From the NCBI GenBank assembly GCA_040079935.1, contig JBEBJI010000001.1, positions 62,001 to 126,000 of the forward strand: DNA of 64,000 nucleotides. Reading direction: 5' to 3'. How positions within the stretch are numbered: position 1 is the stretch's first letter; every line of letters begins with the position of its first letter. Positions 43,099 through 51,392 of the stretch are shown piece after piece. Below the pieces are notes generated by a model. That model was not told the origin of the DNA. It was given only the letters and a program-made list of their open reading frames with translations, and did not search any database. The translations under genes and the position numbers were made by a program. Source of the DNA: Methylotenera_A sp040079935. GTDB taxonomy: Bacteria > Pseudomonadota > Gammaproteobacteria > Burkholderiales > Methylophilaceae.

Positions 43099-44880
43099 CT
43101 ATTGGTCGAGCGGCGGTGCGACTTTCAGCAATTCTTCAATGGTGGTTAATCCAGCCGCGACCTTCTCTGCACCGTTCACCATCAGTGGTTGCATGCCTTC
43201 TTGGTAAGCCAAGTTTTTGAGCTTACTTAAATCAGTTTCTGGCTTGATGAGTTTGCGCAATGCGGGCGTGATAGTAAGCATTTCATAAATGCCGCTACGG
43301 CCGCGATAGCCTGTATTTCTGCATTCGATGCAGCCCACCGCTTTCATGACGCCAGTAGGCTTCGCTGCTTTGAAAGGATGTGTAATGGAAGCCCATTCTG
43401 AGGGGGAAATGTCGTGTGGCGCCTTACAAGCAGGGCAAAGTGTGCGAACCAACCGTTGCGCCATAATACCTAACACCGAAGAATGAATTAAATAGGCGGG
43501 AACGCCTAAATCGAGCAGTCTTGTGACAGCAGAAGGCGCATCGTTGGTGTGCAAGGTAGATAATACCAAATGTCCAGTTAGCGCAGCCTGAATCGCCATC
43601 TCGGCGGTTTCAAGATCGCGAATCTCACCAATCATAATAATGTCGGGGTCTTGCCGCATCAGTGTTCGAATACCATCAGCAAACGTGAGGCCAATATTGG
43701 CTTGTACCTGCATTTGGTTAAAAGCGGGTTCGACCATTTCAATCGGATCTTCCACCGTGCTTACATTGACTTCTGGCGTAGCAAGCTGTTTGAGAGTGGA
43801 ATACAAGGTCGTGGTTTTACCTGAACCAGTTGGGCCTGTCACCAAGATAATGCCGTTAGGTGCTTTGGTCCATTGCGCCCATAAACGCGATTGTTTCTGT
43901 GAAAATCCCAGCTGAATAAAATCTTGCACAATAACGTCTGGTGTAAAAATCCGCATGACTAATTTCTCACCAAATGCAGTTGGCATGGTGGATAAACGTA
44001 GTTCAATCTCAACACCATCGTTACTTACCGTTTTTATGCGGCCATCTTGCGGGCGGCGCTTTTCCACCATGTCCATGCGACCAAGTAATTTAATGCGGCT
44101 GGTAATCGCGTTCATAATGTTTGAAGGCAGTTGATACACTTGGTGCAAAACGCCATCAATGCGAAAGCGCATCGTGCCCATATTACGGCGAGGCTCCAAG
44201 TGAATATCACTGGCGCGCTGCTCAAACGCATATTTCAGTAGCCAATCCACAATATTCACCACATGCTGCTCGTTGGCGTCTAGGTTTTTATCTTTTCCCA
44301 GTTCTATTAACTGCTCGAAATTTTGCACACCGACGATTTGGCCAGCCTTGGCGGTGTTGGCAGAACTAATTGAGTGTGCAAGATTGTAAATCTCGGGTAA
44401 GTAACGGCTGATTTCCAGAGGATTAGCCATTACCAACTTAATCTTCATACCCAAAATACGCTCTAAGTCAGGAATCCACTCCGTTTGAAAAGGATCTGCG
44501 GTAGCAATCGTCGCCTCGCCGCCTTTGGCTGAAATGGGCATGATTTTAAGGCGCTCAGCATAAGCTTTCGAAACCATTTGTGCGGCTGAAGTGAAATCGA
44601 GTTTGAGCGGATCGATATGGTAGAAATCAAGCCCCACTTGCGCTGCAAGCCAACGCGACAAAAAATCCACGTTCATGACTTTGTGTGGCGAGCGTAAATC
44701 TTTCCACTTTTGTTCACCAATAATAATAATTGGGTGCAGATTTGAGCTGTCGAGTTTACGGTCTTTATATAACTTTTCAGCTTGTGAAGGCTCTAGCATG
44801 CCTTCGTTAACCAGCATGCGCAACGTGTCACCTAAGTTAAGCCTGCCCTTAGCCTTTACAATGCTTGCTACTTTGCTCAT
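43099..44880 (-). CDS. orphan GspE/PilB-family secretion ATPase
   Basis: 593-aa hexameric type II/type IV pilus ATPase, a second PilB-like protein. N-terminal MshEN-like domain (NLGDTLRMLVNEGMLEPSQ; about 10-140), Walker A GPTGSGKT (about 349-356), Walker B (DPDIIMIGEIRD), His box (STLHTNDA) and zinc tetracysteine (CPAC...CIEC). No pilin, platform or secretin gene is adjacent. May drive another pilus or pseudopilus set, or act as an alternative motor on the same PilC. Confidence 0.9.
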   Translation of the reverse strand: MSKVASIVKAKGRLNLGDTLRMLVNEGMLEPSQAEKLYKDRKLDSSNLHPIIIIGEQKWKDLRSPHKVMNVDFLSRWLAAQVGLDFYHIDPLKLDFTSAAQMVSKAYAERLKIMPISAKGGEATIATADPFQTEWIPDLERILGMKIKLVMANPLEISRYLPEIYNLAHSISSANTAKAGQIVGVQNFEQLIELGKDKNLDANEQHVVNIVDWLLKYAFEQRASDIHLEPRRNMGTMRFRIDGVLHQVYQLPSNIMNAITSRIKLLGRMDMVEKRRPQDGRIKTVSNDGVEIELRLSTMPTAFGEKLVMRIFTPDVIVQDFIQLGFSQKQSRLWAQWTKAPNGIILVTGPTGSGKTTTLYSTLKQLATPEVNVSTVEDPIEMVEPAFNQMQVQANIGLTFADGIRTLMRQDPDIIMIGEIRDLETAEMAIQAALTGHLVLSTLHTNDAPSAVTRLLDLGVPAYLIHSSVLGIMAQRLVRTLCPACKAPHDISPSEWASITHPFKAAKPTGVMKAVGCIECRNTGYRGRSGIYEMLTITPALRKLIKPETDLSKLKNLAYQEGMQPLMVNGAEKVAAGLTTIEELLKVAPPLDQ

Positions 44881-44910
44881 GTGTTGCCTCTTTGTAAACT
44901 TAAGTCCATG

Positions 44911-45840
44911 CTATTTGATTCGCATCGATAAATCAATGGCCCGAATGTGCTTTGTGATCGCGCCTACAGAAATTCTGTCCACACCCGTTTCGGCAATGGC
45001 GTACACGGTTTTCAAACTTACGTTGCCACTGGCTTCCAGTAAAGCGCGACTGTTGTTTAAATTTGCATTGATTTTCACGGCTTTTTTCATGTCAGCCAAG
45101 GTGAAATTATCCAGCAAAATACTGGCCGCACCCGCATCTAAAGCCTGTTGCAATTCATCCAAATTTTCAACCTCAATTTGAATGGTTGCATTTGAATTTA
45201 ATGCTGAAGCATGCCTGAGAGCCGCATGGATATTGCCTTCCAGAGCATCGTTTTTAGAATCTTTAATAACGTCTGCAGAAATAATATGATTTTCTTTAAT
45301 TAAAATACCGTCATACAAAGCTAGCCGTTGGTTAAATCCGCCGCCCACCGTTACCGCATATTTTTGCGCCAATCGCAAGCCTGGCAAGGTTTTGCGCGTA
45401 TCTAAAATTTGCGCATTTGTACCCGCAATCGCATCTACATATTCGCGCGTTTGTGTGGCCACAGCAGAAAGCGTTTGCAGAAAATTTAAAGCGCAACGTT
45501 CGGCCGTGAGTAAAGCGCGCGCATTGCCTGAAATCTCGCATAGCAACTGATTGGAGGCAATTTTTTCGCCTTCGTTCACTAACCATTTTATTTGACAACT
45601 TTTATCAAGCTGGTGAAAGCACGCGTTTACCCAATCGATGCCGCAAATAATAGCGCTTTCGCGCGAAATAATCGTTGCAACCGCTTGTTGGTCGGCGGGA
45701 ATTAATTGCGCAGTTAAATCGCCAGTACCTATATCCTCCGCCAGCGCCAGCGCCACATTACGTGCCACCAAATCATTAAAGGCCTGCGAGCCGCGTGGAA
45801 ATTGCTGCATGAATATTGGTTGTAATGTAGGTGAGGGCAT
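44911..45840 (-). CDS. nadC: nicotinate-nucleotide pyrophosphorylase (carboxylating)
   Basis: Quinolinate phosphoribosyltransferase of NAD synthesis. Core motifs: LAEDIGTGDLTAQLIPAD, ERCALNFLQTLSAVAT, DTRKTLPGLRLAQKYAV, and GNVSLKTVYAIAETGVD for phosphate binding. A copy of the palindrome encodes NDALEGNIHAALRHA, and the segment before IEVENLDEL is about 12 residues longer than in E. coli as I recall it, so the element probably inserted here. Start ambiguous: ATG 45840 preferred, ATG 45867 and 45810 possible; no clear ribosome site. Confidence 0.93.
   Translation of the reverse strand: MPSPTLQPIFMQQFPRGSQAFNDLVARNVALALAEDIGTGDLTAQLIPADQQAVATIISRESAIICGIDWVNACFHQLDKSCQIKWLVNEGEKIASNQLLCEISGNARALLTAERCALNFLQTLSAVATQTREYVDAIAGTNAQILDTRKTLPGLRLAQKYAVTVGGGFNQRLALYDGILIKENHIISADVIKDSKNDALEGNIHAALRHASALNSNATIQIEVENLDELQQALDAGAASILLDNFTLADMKKAVKINANLNNSRALLEASGNVSLKTVYAIAETGVDRISVGAITKHIRAIDLSMRIK
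45211..45247 (-). repeat. 37-bp palindromic element, copy inside nadC
   Basis: About 29 of 37 positions, ungapped; the loop CATGGATATT is perfect and both arms are recognisable. Sense orientation and common frame relative to nadC. Confidence 0.8.
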
Positions 45841-45887
45841 AATTCTATTATAATGCAGATAAGCCATTTAATAAGCGTGCAAACATC

Positions 45888-46499
45888 ATGAAACTACTTT
45901 ATACATTAAACAGCCCCTACGCCCGCAAAGTACGCATTGTCGCGCTCGAAAAGCACATCGATTTAACGCTACAAGAAGTGGTATTGGGCGCGCCCGATTC
46001 ACCTGTAATGCAGCACAATCCGCTAGGCAAAATCCCCGCGCTTATTTTGGATGACGGCGATAATTTGTATGATTCGCGCGTCATTGTTGAATATTTGGAT
46101 TTTCATACACCGGTTGCGCGCTTAATTCCACAAGATCATAACGCCAGAATAAGCGTGCGCCGCTGGGAGGCGCTTGCAGACGGCATTTGCGACGCAGCTA
46201 TAGCTGCGATGATGGAAGGTCGCCGCCCGCCAGAACAGCAATCGCAAGCCAATATCGACAAACAACTTGGCAAAGTCATGCTCGGTTTAGAAGTGCTGAA
46301 TTTGGATATTTATAAGAAAAAATGGTGCGTGAACGAGACGTTTGGTTTGGCGGATATTGCGTTGGGTTGTACTTTAGGTTATTTAGATTTTAGATTTAAG
46401 TCGCTGAACTGGCAGGATAAATTTCCTAATTTGGCTAAGCATTATAGTTTATTGGTGAAGAGACCGAGCTTTAAGCAGACGATGCCAGTGGTAGGGTGA
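45888..46499 (+). CDS. glutathione S-transferase family protein
   Basis: GST fold: thioredoxin-like N-terminal domain (1-80; LNSPYARKVRIVALEKHI with SPYARK at the glutathione site, VIVEYLD with the Glu/Ser-like bridge region) and helical C-terminal domain (90-203). Length is 203 aa; resembles YibF-type GSTs. 47 bp from divergent nadC. A 13-bp match to the palindrome loop and arm (GCAAGCCAATATC at 46244-46256) may be a faint trace. Confidence 0.88.
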   Translation: MKLLYTLNSPYARKVRIVALEKHIDLTLQEVVLGAPDSPVMQHNPLGKIPALILDDGDNLYDSRVIVEYLDFHTPVARLIPQDHNARISVRRWEALADGICDAAIAAMMEGRRPPEQQSQANIDKQLGKVMLGLEVLNLDIYKKKWCVNETFGLADIALGCTLGYLDFRFKSLNWQDKFPNLAKHYSLLVKRPSFKQTMPVVG

Positions 46500-46540
46500 T
46501 TTTTTGTGTTTATTTTAGGTTAGCAATAGAAAGAGCTCTT

Positions 46541-46870
46541 ATGCGTACAATAATTTGGTTATCAGTTTCTTCTAGCTTATCTGCATTTCTGCTCGCAGTT
46601 TTTTGTTTTATCCAAATCCCAGTAGTGAAACAACCAACTCAAATAGCGCTAGCTAGCATCGATAAAGTCTATATTAAACGCTTTGAATTTAGTGCTAAAG
46701 AAATTAAGGAACTCGACGGCACGCTTGGAACTATTCGCTGGAATGATTATGTTTTTAGAGCTACACATGCCAATCTTTGGCCTGCTGGTGTTTTTGGGTT
46801 TCTTTTTCTTGCTGTGCTAAATTTCGGCATTGCAATCTTGGCTTCAAGGTTCACAAGTAAGCAAGCATAG
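46541..46870 (+). CDS. hypothetical small membrane protein
   Basis: 109-aa protein not recognised. Two hydrophobic helices (about 5-28, IIWLSVSSSLSAFLLAVFCF; about 84-105, GVFGFLFLAVLNFGIAILA) flank a charged loop facing one side. ATG 46541 has AGAAAGAG upstream; a longer GTG start at 46496 would overlap the gst stop. No homologue comes to mind. Confidence 0.6.
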   Translation: MRTIIWLSVSSSLSAFLLAVFCFIQIPVVKQPTQIALASIDKVYIKRFEFSAKEIKELDGTLGTIRWNDYVFRATHANLWPAGVFGFLFLAVLNFGIAILASRFTSKQA

Positions 46871-46901
46871 GGTGCGAAAATTAATTATATTTGCACACAG
46901 T

Positions 46902-47185
46902 AAAGTTCTTTTCGCCTTTAGGCGAGTTTCTTTCTTTTGCTTAGCCAAAAGAAAGAAACCAAAGAAAAAGCTACCCCGCTGGCGTCACACTTTGCTTGCC
47001 ACTTTAGTGGCTTAGCAAATTGGGGAAGCCAAATACTGGCTCCCTTCGGTCTTAGCGCCGCATCTGGGCGGCTGCGGAACTCGCGCTTTCAGCGCTCAAA
47101 CAAGTCCTCGCCGCTTTCCATCTGCCGCTCAATCCGAAGGCGCGGCAAAGGGGATTTGAAAAGCAAACCATGCGAACACGAGAGG
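46902..47185. repeat. large structured dispersed-repeat element, non-coding
   Basis: Begins with hairpins CGCCTTTAGGCG and a perfect 14-bp stem GTTTCTTTCTTTTG / CAAAAGAAAGAAAC (46926-46959), then the string of motifs CGCTTTCAGCGCTCAAACAA, CCGCCGCTTTCC-type and AAGGCGCGGCAAAGGGGATT. I recall this class of long 'TTTCTTTCTTTTG...AACTCGCGC...CGCTCAAACAA' repeat in many beta- and gammaproteobacterial genomes. The open frame at 46937-47254 across it is not a gene. It fills most of the 376-bp gap 46871-47246. Confidence 0.7.
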
Positions 47186-47193
47186 AAAATGGA

Positions 47194-47230
47194 TGCTCTG
47201 GAAGCCTCATGGATATTGGCTCGTAGGGCA
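47194..47230 (-). repeat. 37-bp palindromic element beside the large repeat
   Basis: TGCTCTGGAAGCC, loop TCATGGATATT, GGCTCGTAGGGCA. It directly follows the large repeat, 16 bp before the convergent small gene's stop. Confidence 0.85.
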
Positions 47231-47246
47231 GTGTTTTTAAAATTAA

Positions 47247-47579
47247 TTAGTTAAAAATAATATCGAGATTTTCATCGATAAGCTTTGAGAGTTGCGATTT
47301 TTTACGCATGCTTTGCCTCTCATTCAAACGTTTTTGTGCGGCTTCGGGAAAGTCGGTAAAGCGGATGAGATTGCGATCAATCAACATGGAAATTAAGTCT
47401 TCCAGTACGCGTGCGAGTTGAATATCGCTTTCGCGAAACGGTGCACCTTCAGCCAGCGAGTTTTCTAAAAACGCCAAGTATTCTTTGGCATTGTCATCTA
47501 TAAACGCCCAGCCTTTGCCAAGGTTGGCGGCGCTGGCGGCTACAACTTCGCCTTCTGAATTTTTATAAACGTAAGCCAT
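47247..47579 (-). CDS. conserved hypothetical protein ('tryptophan synthase beta-like' family)
   Basis: 110-aa protein: N-terminal AYVYKNSEGEVVAAS strands, then LEDLISMLIDRNLIRFTDFP and EAAQKRLNERQSMRKK. This matches a small family usually labelled 'tryptophan synthase subunit beta like', which has no real relation to TrpB. Start at ATG 47579 because GAGGT lies 7 nt upstream; a longer start is possible. Function unknown. Confidence 0.72.
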   Translation of the reverse strand: MAYVYKNSEGEVVAASAANLGKGWAFIDDNAKEYLAFLENSLAEGAPFRESDIQLARVLEDLISMLIDRNLIRFTDFPEAAQKRLNERQSMRKKSQLSKLIDENLDIIFN

Positions 47580-47683
47580 TTCGACCTCACCCACATAAAG
47601 ATTTTTTGATGAGATGATTTTATGGTGGATTGCTCGATTTATATCTTGAAAACAAAGGCTTAATTACGCGTTAAACTTTCTGT

Positions 47684-48778
47684 TTAAATAGCTGAGGTGA
47701 TGATTCCACCGCCGAGGCAAACATTGCTTTCATAAACCACCGCGCTTTGCCCGGGCGTGACCGCCCATTGTTTTTGGCCGAATTTAATGGTGACATTTGT
47801 CTCATCTAGCGCGTCAATTTCGCATGGCGCATCGGGCTGGCGATAACGCGTTTTAGCGGCATACACCCAGTTGGTTTTTGGGTTTTCATCGTCTATCCAT
47901 GTGAGTTGGCTGGCGATTAAGCCGTCGCTTTGTAATAATTCATGGTCATGGCCTTGCACCACAATTAATTCATTTTTTGCCATGTCTTTTGCTGCAACAA
48001 ACCAAGGTTCGCCATTGCTTTCTTTACTGCCGCCGATTTTTAAGCCTTGACGTTGACCTAAGGTGTAATACATTAAGCCGTCGTGCGCGCCGATAATTTT
48101 ACCTTCAGCATTTTTAATATCACCAGGTTTTTTTGGTAAATAGCGTTGTAAAAATTCCTGAAACGGCCGCTCGCCAATAAAGCAAATGCCAGTGGAATCT
48201 TTTTTCTCAGCATTGATTAACCCAGCTTGACGTGCTAGCTCGCGCACCTCGGTTTTTAAATACTTTCCTAGTGGAAACAAAGTTTTACTCAGCTGCGCTT
48301 GGTTAAGCCTATATAAAAAATAGCTTTGGTCTTTGCTGCCGTCATCGGCTTTCATCAGTTGAAAAAGCCCGGGTTTTAGCGGGTTTTCACGCACTTGCGC
48401 ATAATGGCCAGTGGCGATTAAATCTGCGCCCAAACCCATGGCGTGGTCGAGAAACGCTTTAAATTTTATCTCCGCATTGCACAAAATATCTGGGTTGGGT
48501 GTGCGGCCAGCTTGGTATTCTTCCAAGAAATTGGCGAATACGCGGTCTTTGTATTCTTTGCTGAAATTCACCGCTTCAATTTCAATGCCGAGTTTATCCG
48601 CCACCGAAACTGCGTCGATTAAATCCTGTTTAGATGAGCAATATTCATCGTCGTCATCGTCTTCCCAGTTTTTCATGAATAGTCCAACAACATCGTAACC
48701 TTGTTGTTTGAGTAACATGGCCGTGACTGAAGAATCTACGCCACCAGACAAACCAACTACAACCTTTTTTTTACTCAT
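47684..48778 (-). CDS. mnmA: tRNA-specific 2-thiouridylase MnmA
   Basis: Inserts sulfur at C2 of wobble uridine 34 in Lys, Glu and Gln tRNAs. PP-loop GLSGGVDSS at residues 9-17; catalytic cysteines in DILCNAEIKF (about 102) and STGICFIGER (about 200); ATGHYAQ; KDQSYFLYRLNQ. Length is 364 aa. Overlaps the upstream Nudix gene by 4 bp. Confidence 0.96.
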   Translation of the reverse strand: MSKKKVVVGLSGGVDSSVTAMLLKQQGYDVVGLFMKNWEDDDDDEYCSSKQDLIDAVSVADKLGIEIEAVNFSKEYKDRVFANFLEEYQAGRTPNPDILCNAEIKFKAFLDHAMGLGADLIATGHYAQVRENPLKPGLFQLMKADDGSKDQSYFLYRLNQAQLSKTLFPLGKYLKTEVRELARQAGLINAEKKDSTGICFIGERPFQEFLQRYLPKKPGDIKNAEGKIIGAHDGLMYYTLGQRQGLKIGGSKESNGEPWFVAAKDMAKNELIVVQGHDHELLQSDGLIASQLTWIDDENPKTNWVYAAKTRYRQPDAPCEIDALDETNVTIKFGQKQWAVTPGQSAVVYESNVCLGGGIITSAI

Positions 48779-49227
48779 AAGTTAGTAATCACTTCTAATG
48801 GATAGCTTTTACCTGCTAAATAGTCTTCAATGCAGCTTAACACTTGCTCACTACGCATTAGGCCTGCTTTATCGCGTATTTCATCGATGCTCATCCACAC
48901 CGCTTGCACTATGCCGTCGTCTAATTCTTGCATTGGATAATGCAAACCAACTTTGCCAACAAAGGCAAAACGTAAATAAGTGGTATCGTTGTGCGGATGC
49001 TTCCAGTGATAAACGCCCAATAAGTATTCGGGCGTAAATGCGTAAGCAGATTCTTCCATCGTTTCACGAATCACCGCCTGAATTAGCGTTTCGCCATCTT
49101 CTAAATGGCCAGCTGGTTGGTTGTAACGGTTGCCACGGTCGGTTTCTTCTTCCACCAAAAGAAATTTACCATTTTGTTCGATAATCGCCGCGACGGTAGT
49201 GTTAGGTTTGAATTGTGCTTTTTTCAC
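48775..49227 (-). CDS. nudJ: NudJ-like Nudix hydrolase
   Basis: 150-aa Nudix protein: box GHLEDGETLIQAVIRETMEE at about 41-60. In E. coli nudJ (ymfB), a phosphatase acting on nucleoside tri/diphosphates and HMP-PP, is also directly upstream of mnmA; gene order and N-terminus (NTTVAAIIEQNGKFLLVEE) support the name. Confidence 0.88.
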   Translation of the reverse strand: MKKAQFKPNTTVAAIIEQNGKFLLVEEETDRGNRYNQPAGHLEDGETLIQAVIRETMEESAYAFTPEYLLGVYHWKHPHNDTTYLRFAFVGKVGLHYPMQELDDGIVQAVWMSIDEIRDKAGLMRSEQVLSCIEDYLAGKSYPLEVITNL

Positions 49228-49334
49228 TGAGAAGTTCTTTTGAATTAATGCGCCTATTTTACGCTAAGCTGCGAGCTGCGGGAATAAGTCACTTTCCATT
49301 TTGAAAAATTCAACTAGTCCATTAAAGTGTGCGG

Positions 49335-49907
49335 ATGTTCACCAAAATTATATTGGCTTCGCAAAGCCCGCGGCGCTTGGCGCTATTAAAACAAATGCAA
49401 ATTGATTGCCTTGTAATGCCTGCCGATATTGATGAGCAGGTATATGCCAATGAAGTGCCAAAAGAGTATGTATTGCGTTTGGCTGAGCAAAAAGCGCTGG
49501 CGATTGTTAAAAATTTAGCAGGCAGACATGCTGACTTACCCATTTTGGCGGCAGATACGACAGTTGTTTTAGATGATGAAATTTTAGGCAAGCCAGAAAA
49601 TGACGCAGATGCGTTTAAGATGCTAAAAAAGTTATCGGGTAGCACGCACCAAGTACACACCGCCATTGCGGTTGCGTTTAATGGCACACTTGAAAAAATA
49701 TTAAATACTACTTTGGTTGAAATGATGCCTCTGACCGATGCTATGATAGGCGAATATATTGCCACTGGCGAGTCAAAAGACAAGGCTGGAAGCTATGCCA
49801 TACAAGGTTTGGCAGGTAATTGGATTAAGAAAATTGAAGGCAGTTATACAGGCGTGATGGGTTTGCCAGTGTACGAAACATCGCAGCTTTTAGAAAGAAT
49901 AGGGTAA
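49335..49907 (+). CDS. maf: Maf-family nucleotide pyrophosphatase
   Basis: Septum-formation/house-cleaning nucleoside triphosphate pyrophosphatase. N-terminal signature IILASQSPRRLALL; catalytic block ILAADTTVVLDDEILGKPE; STHQVHTAIAV. Length about 190 aa; ATG 49335 preferred over GTG 49329. YhdE-type, standing just before rng as in E. coli. Confidence 0.93.
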   Translation: MFTKIILASQSPRRLALLKQMQIDCLVMPADIDEQVYANEVPKEYVLRLAEQKALAIVKNLAGRHADLPILAADTTVVLDDEILGKPENDADAFKMLKKLSGSTHQVHTAIAVAFNGTLEKILNTTLVEMMPLTDAMIGEYIATGESKDKAGSYAIQGLAGNWIKKIEGSYTGVMGLPVYETSQLLERIG

Positions 49908-49912
49908 CGCAA

Positions 49913-51373
49913 TTGGGACAAGAGATTTTAATTAATGTAACGCCGCAAGAAACGCGGGTTGCGGTACTCGAACACGGCGTGGCGCAAGAGCTGCATATCG
50001 AGCGTAGCTCGTCACTGGGTATTGTCGGTAATATTTATCGTGGCAAGGTGTGCCGCGTGCTACCTGGTATGCAATCGGCATTTGTGGAAATTGGCCTGCA
50101 GCGCGCGGCTTTTCTGCATGCGGCCGATATTATGGAATGCCATGTTGAAGGTGAATCGCAAACTGAGCGACCGATTCAAGAAGTGCTGCACGAAGGTCAG
50201 TCCATCATTGTGCAGGTGATTAAAGAACCGATTAGCACTAAGGGCGCACGTTTGACCACTGAAATCAGCATTGCGGGGCGATTTCTAGTTTTTTTGCCGC
50301 ACCAAGATCACATTGGCGTTTCGCAACGCATCGAGAACGAAGAAGAGCGCGAAATGCTGCGTAATCGCTTGCTTGGGCTACTACCAGAAAAGCGAAGCGG
50401 CGGTTTTATTATTCGCACCATGAGTGAAACCGCTAGCGATGCCGAGTTGCTAGCTGATATTGAATATCTGCAAAAAGTGTGGGCAAAAATTCAGGTAGAT
50501 AGCAAAAATGCAGATGAGCGCTCATTGGTTTTCTACGATTTAAGTTTGCCTAGAAGAATGTTAAGAGACGTAGTGAATGACGCTACAGTGAGCATCCGCG
50601 TGGATTCTAAGGCGACCTATGAGCAGCTAAAAGAATTTGCCGAGCTTTACGTGGCAAAAGCTGTGAAGCCACTTTACCATTACCAAGGCGAGCGACCAAT
50701 TTTTGATTTTTATAATATTGAAAAAGAAATCGAACGTGCTTTGTCTCGCAAGGTAGAGTTAACTTCTGGCGGATATTTGATTTTTGACCAAACTGAAGCT
50801 TTAACTACAGTGGATGTGAATACGGGCAGTTTTGTTAGTGGTAAAAATTTATCCGACACGATTTTTAAAACCAATTTAGAAGCCGCGCAGTGCATTGCGC
50901 GGCAATTGCGACTTAGAAACTTGGGTGGCATTATTATCATCGATTTTATCGATATGGATGAAGATGCGCAGCGCGAAACGGTGTTGGAAGAGCTGAAAAA
51001 GGCGGTTGAATTAGATAGAGCTCGTACTGGAATAAACGGATTTACTTCATTGGGCTTAGTTGAAATGACACGCAAACGCACGCGCGAAAGTCTGGCGCAT
51101 TTATTGTGTGAAACCTGTGATGTGTGCGATGGACGTGGCGAGCATAAAACTGCGCAAACAATTTGCTACGAAATTATGCGCGAACTTTTGCGTGAATCGA
51201 AACAATTTAATGCCAAAGAATTCAAAGTCATTGCATCAACTAGTGTGATTGATTTGTTGCTGGATGAAGAGTCGCAAAGTTTGGCGAATTTATCCGACTT
51301 TATCAACAAACGCGTCACGCTGCAGGCCGATAGCCAGTATGCGCGCGAGGCGTTTGACATTGTTTGGATATAA
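49913..51373 (+). CDS. rng: ribonuclease G
   Basis: Endoribonuclease maturing the 5' end of 16S rRNA and degrading some mRNAs. Opens EILINVTPQETRVAVLEHG; S1 domain about 37-120 (GNIYRGKVCRVLPGMQSAFV); catalytic Mg aspartates in DVNTGSF and IIIIDFIDM; zinc-link CDVCDG. Length is 486 aa, RNase G size (no RNase E tail). TTG start 5 bp after maf. Confidence 0.95.
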   Translation: MGQEILINVTPQETRVAVLEHGVAQELHIERSSSLGIVGNIYRGKVCRVLPGMQSAFVEIGLQRAAFLHAADIMECHVEGESQTERPIQEVLHEGQSIIVQVIKEPISTKGARLTTEISIAGRFLVFLPHQDHIGVSQRIENEEEREMLRNRLLGLLPEKRSGGFIIRTMSETASDAELLADIEYLQKVWAKIQVDSKNADERSLVFYDLSLPRRMLRDVVNDATVSIRVDSKATYEQLKEFAELYVAKAVKPLYHYQGERPIFDFYNIEKEIERALSRKVELTSGGYLIFDQTEALTTVDVNTGSFVSGKNLSDTIFKTNLEAAQCIARQLRLRNLGGIIIIDFIDMDEDAQRETVLEELKKAVELDRARTGINGFTSLGLVEMTRKRTRESLAHLLCETCDVCDGRGEHKTAQTICYEIMRELLRESKQFNAKEFKVIASTSVIDLLLDEESQSLANLSDFINKRVTLQADSQYAREAFDIVWI

Positions 51374-51392
51374 GCTTATTTGGATATAAACT

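Noticed and set aside
43690..43725. AATATTGGCTTG match inside the orphan ATPase gene
   Set aside because: Corresponds to a conserved segment of GspE/PilB proteins (QVQANIGLTF); arms absent.
45782..45820. Second palindrome-like stretch at the nadC N-terminus
   Set aside because: Similarity needs a gap and the codon phase differs; too weak.
46937..47254. Open frame of 105 codons across the large repeat
   Set aside because: It lies wholly in repeat sequence, has low-complexity basic composition and ends within the 37-bp palindrome; typical spurious annotation.
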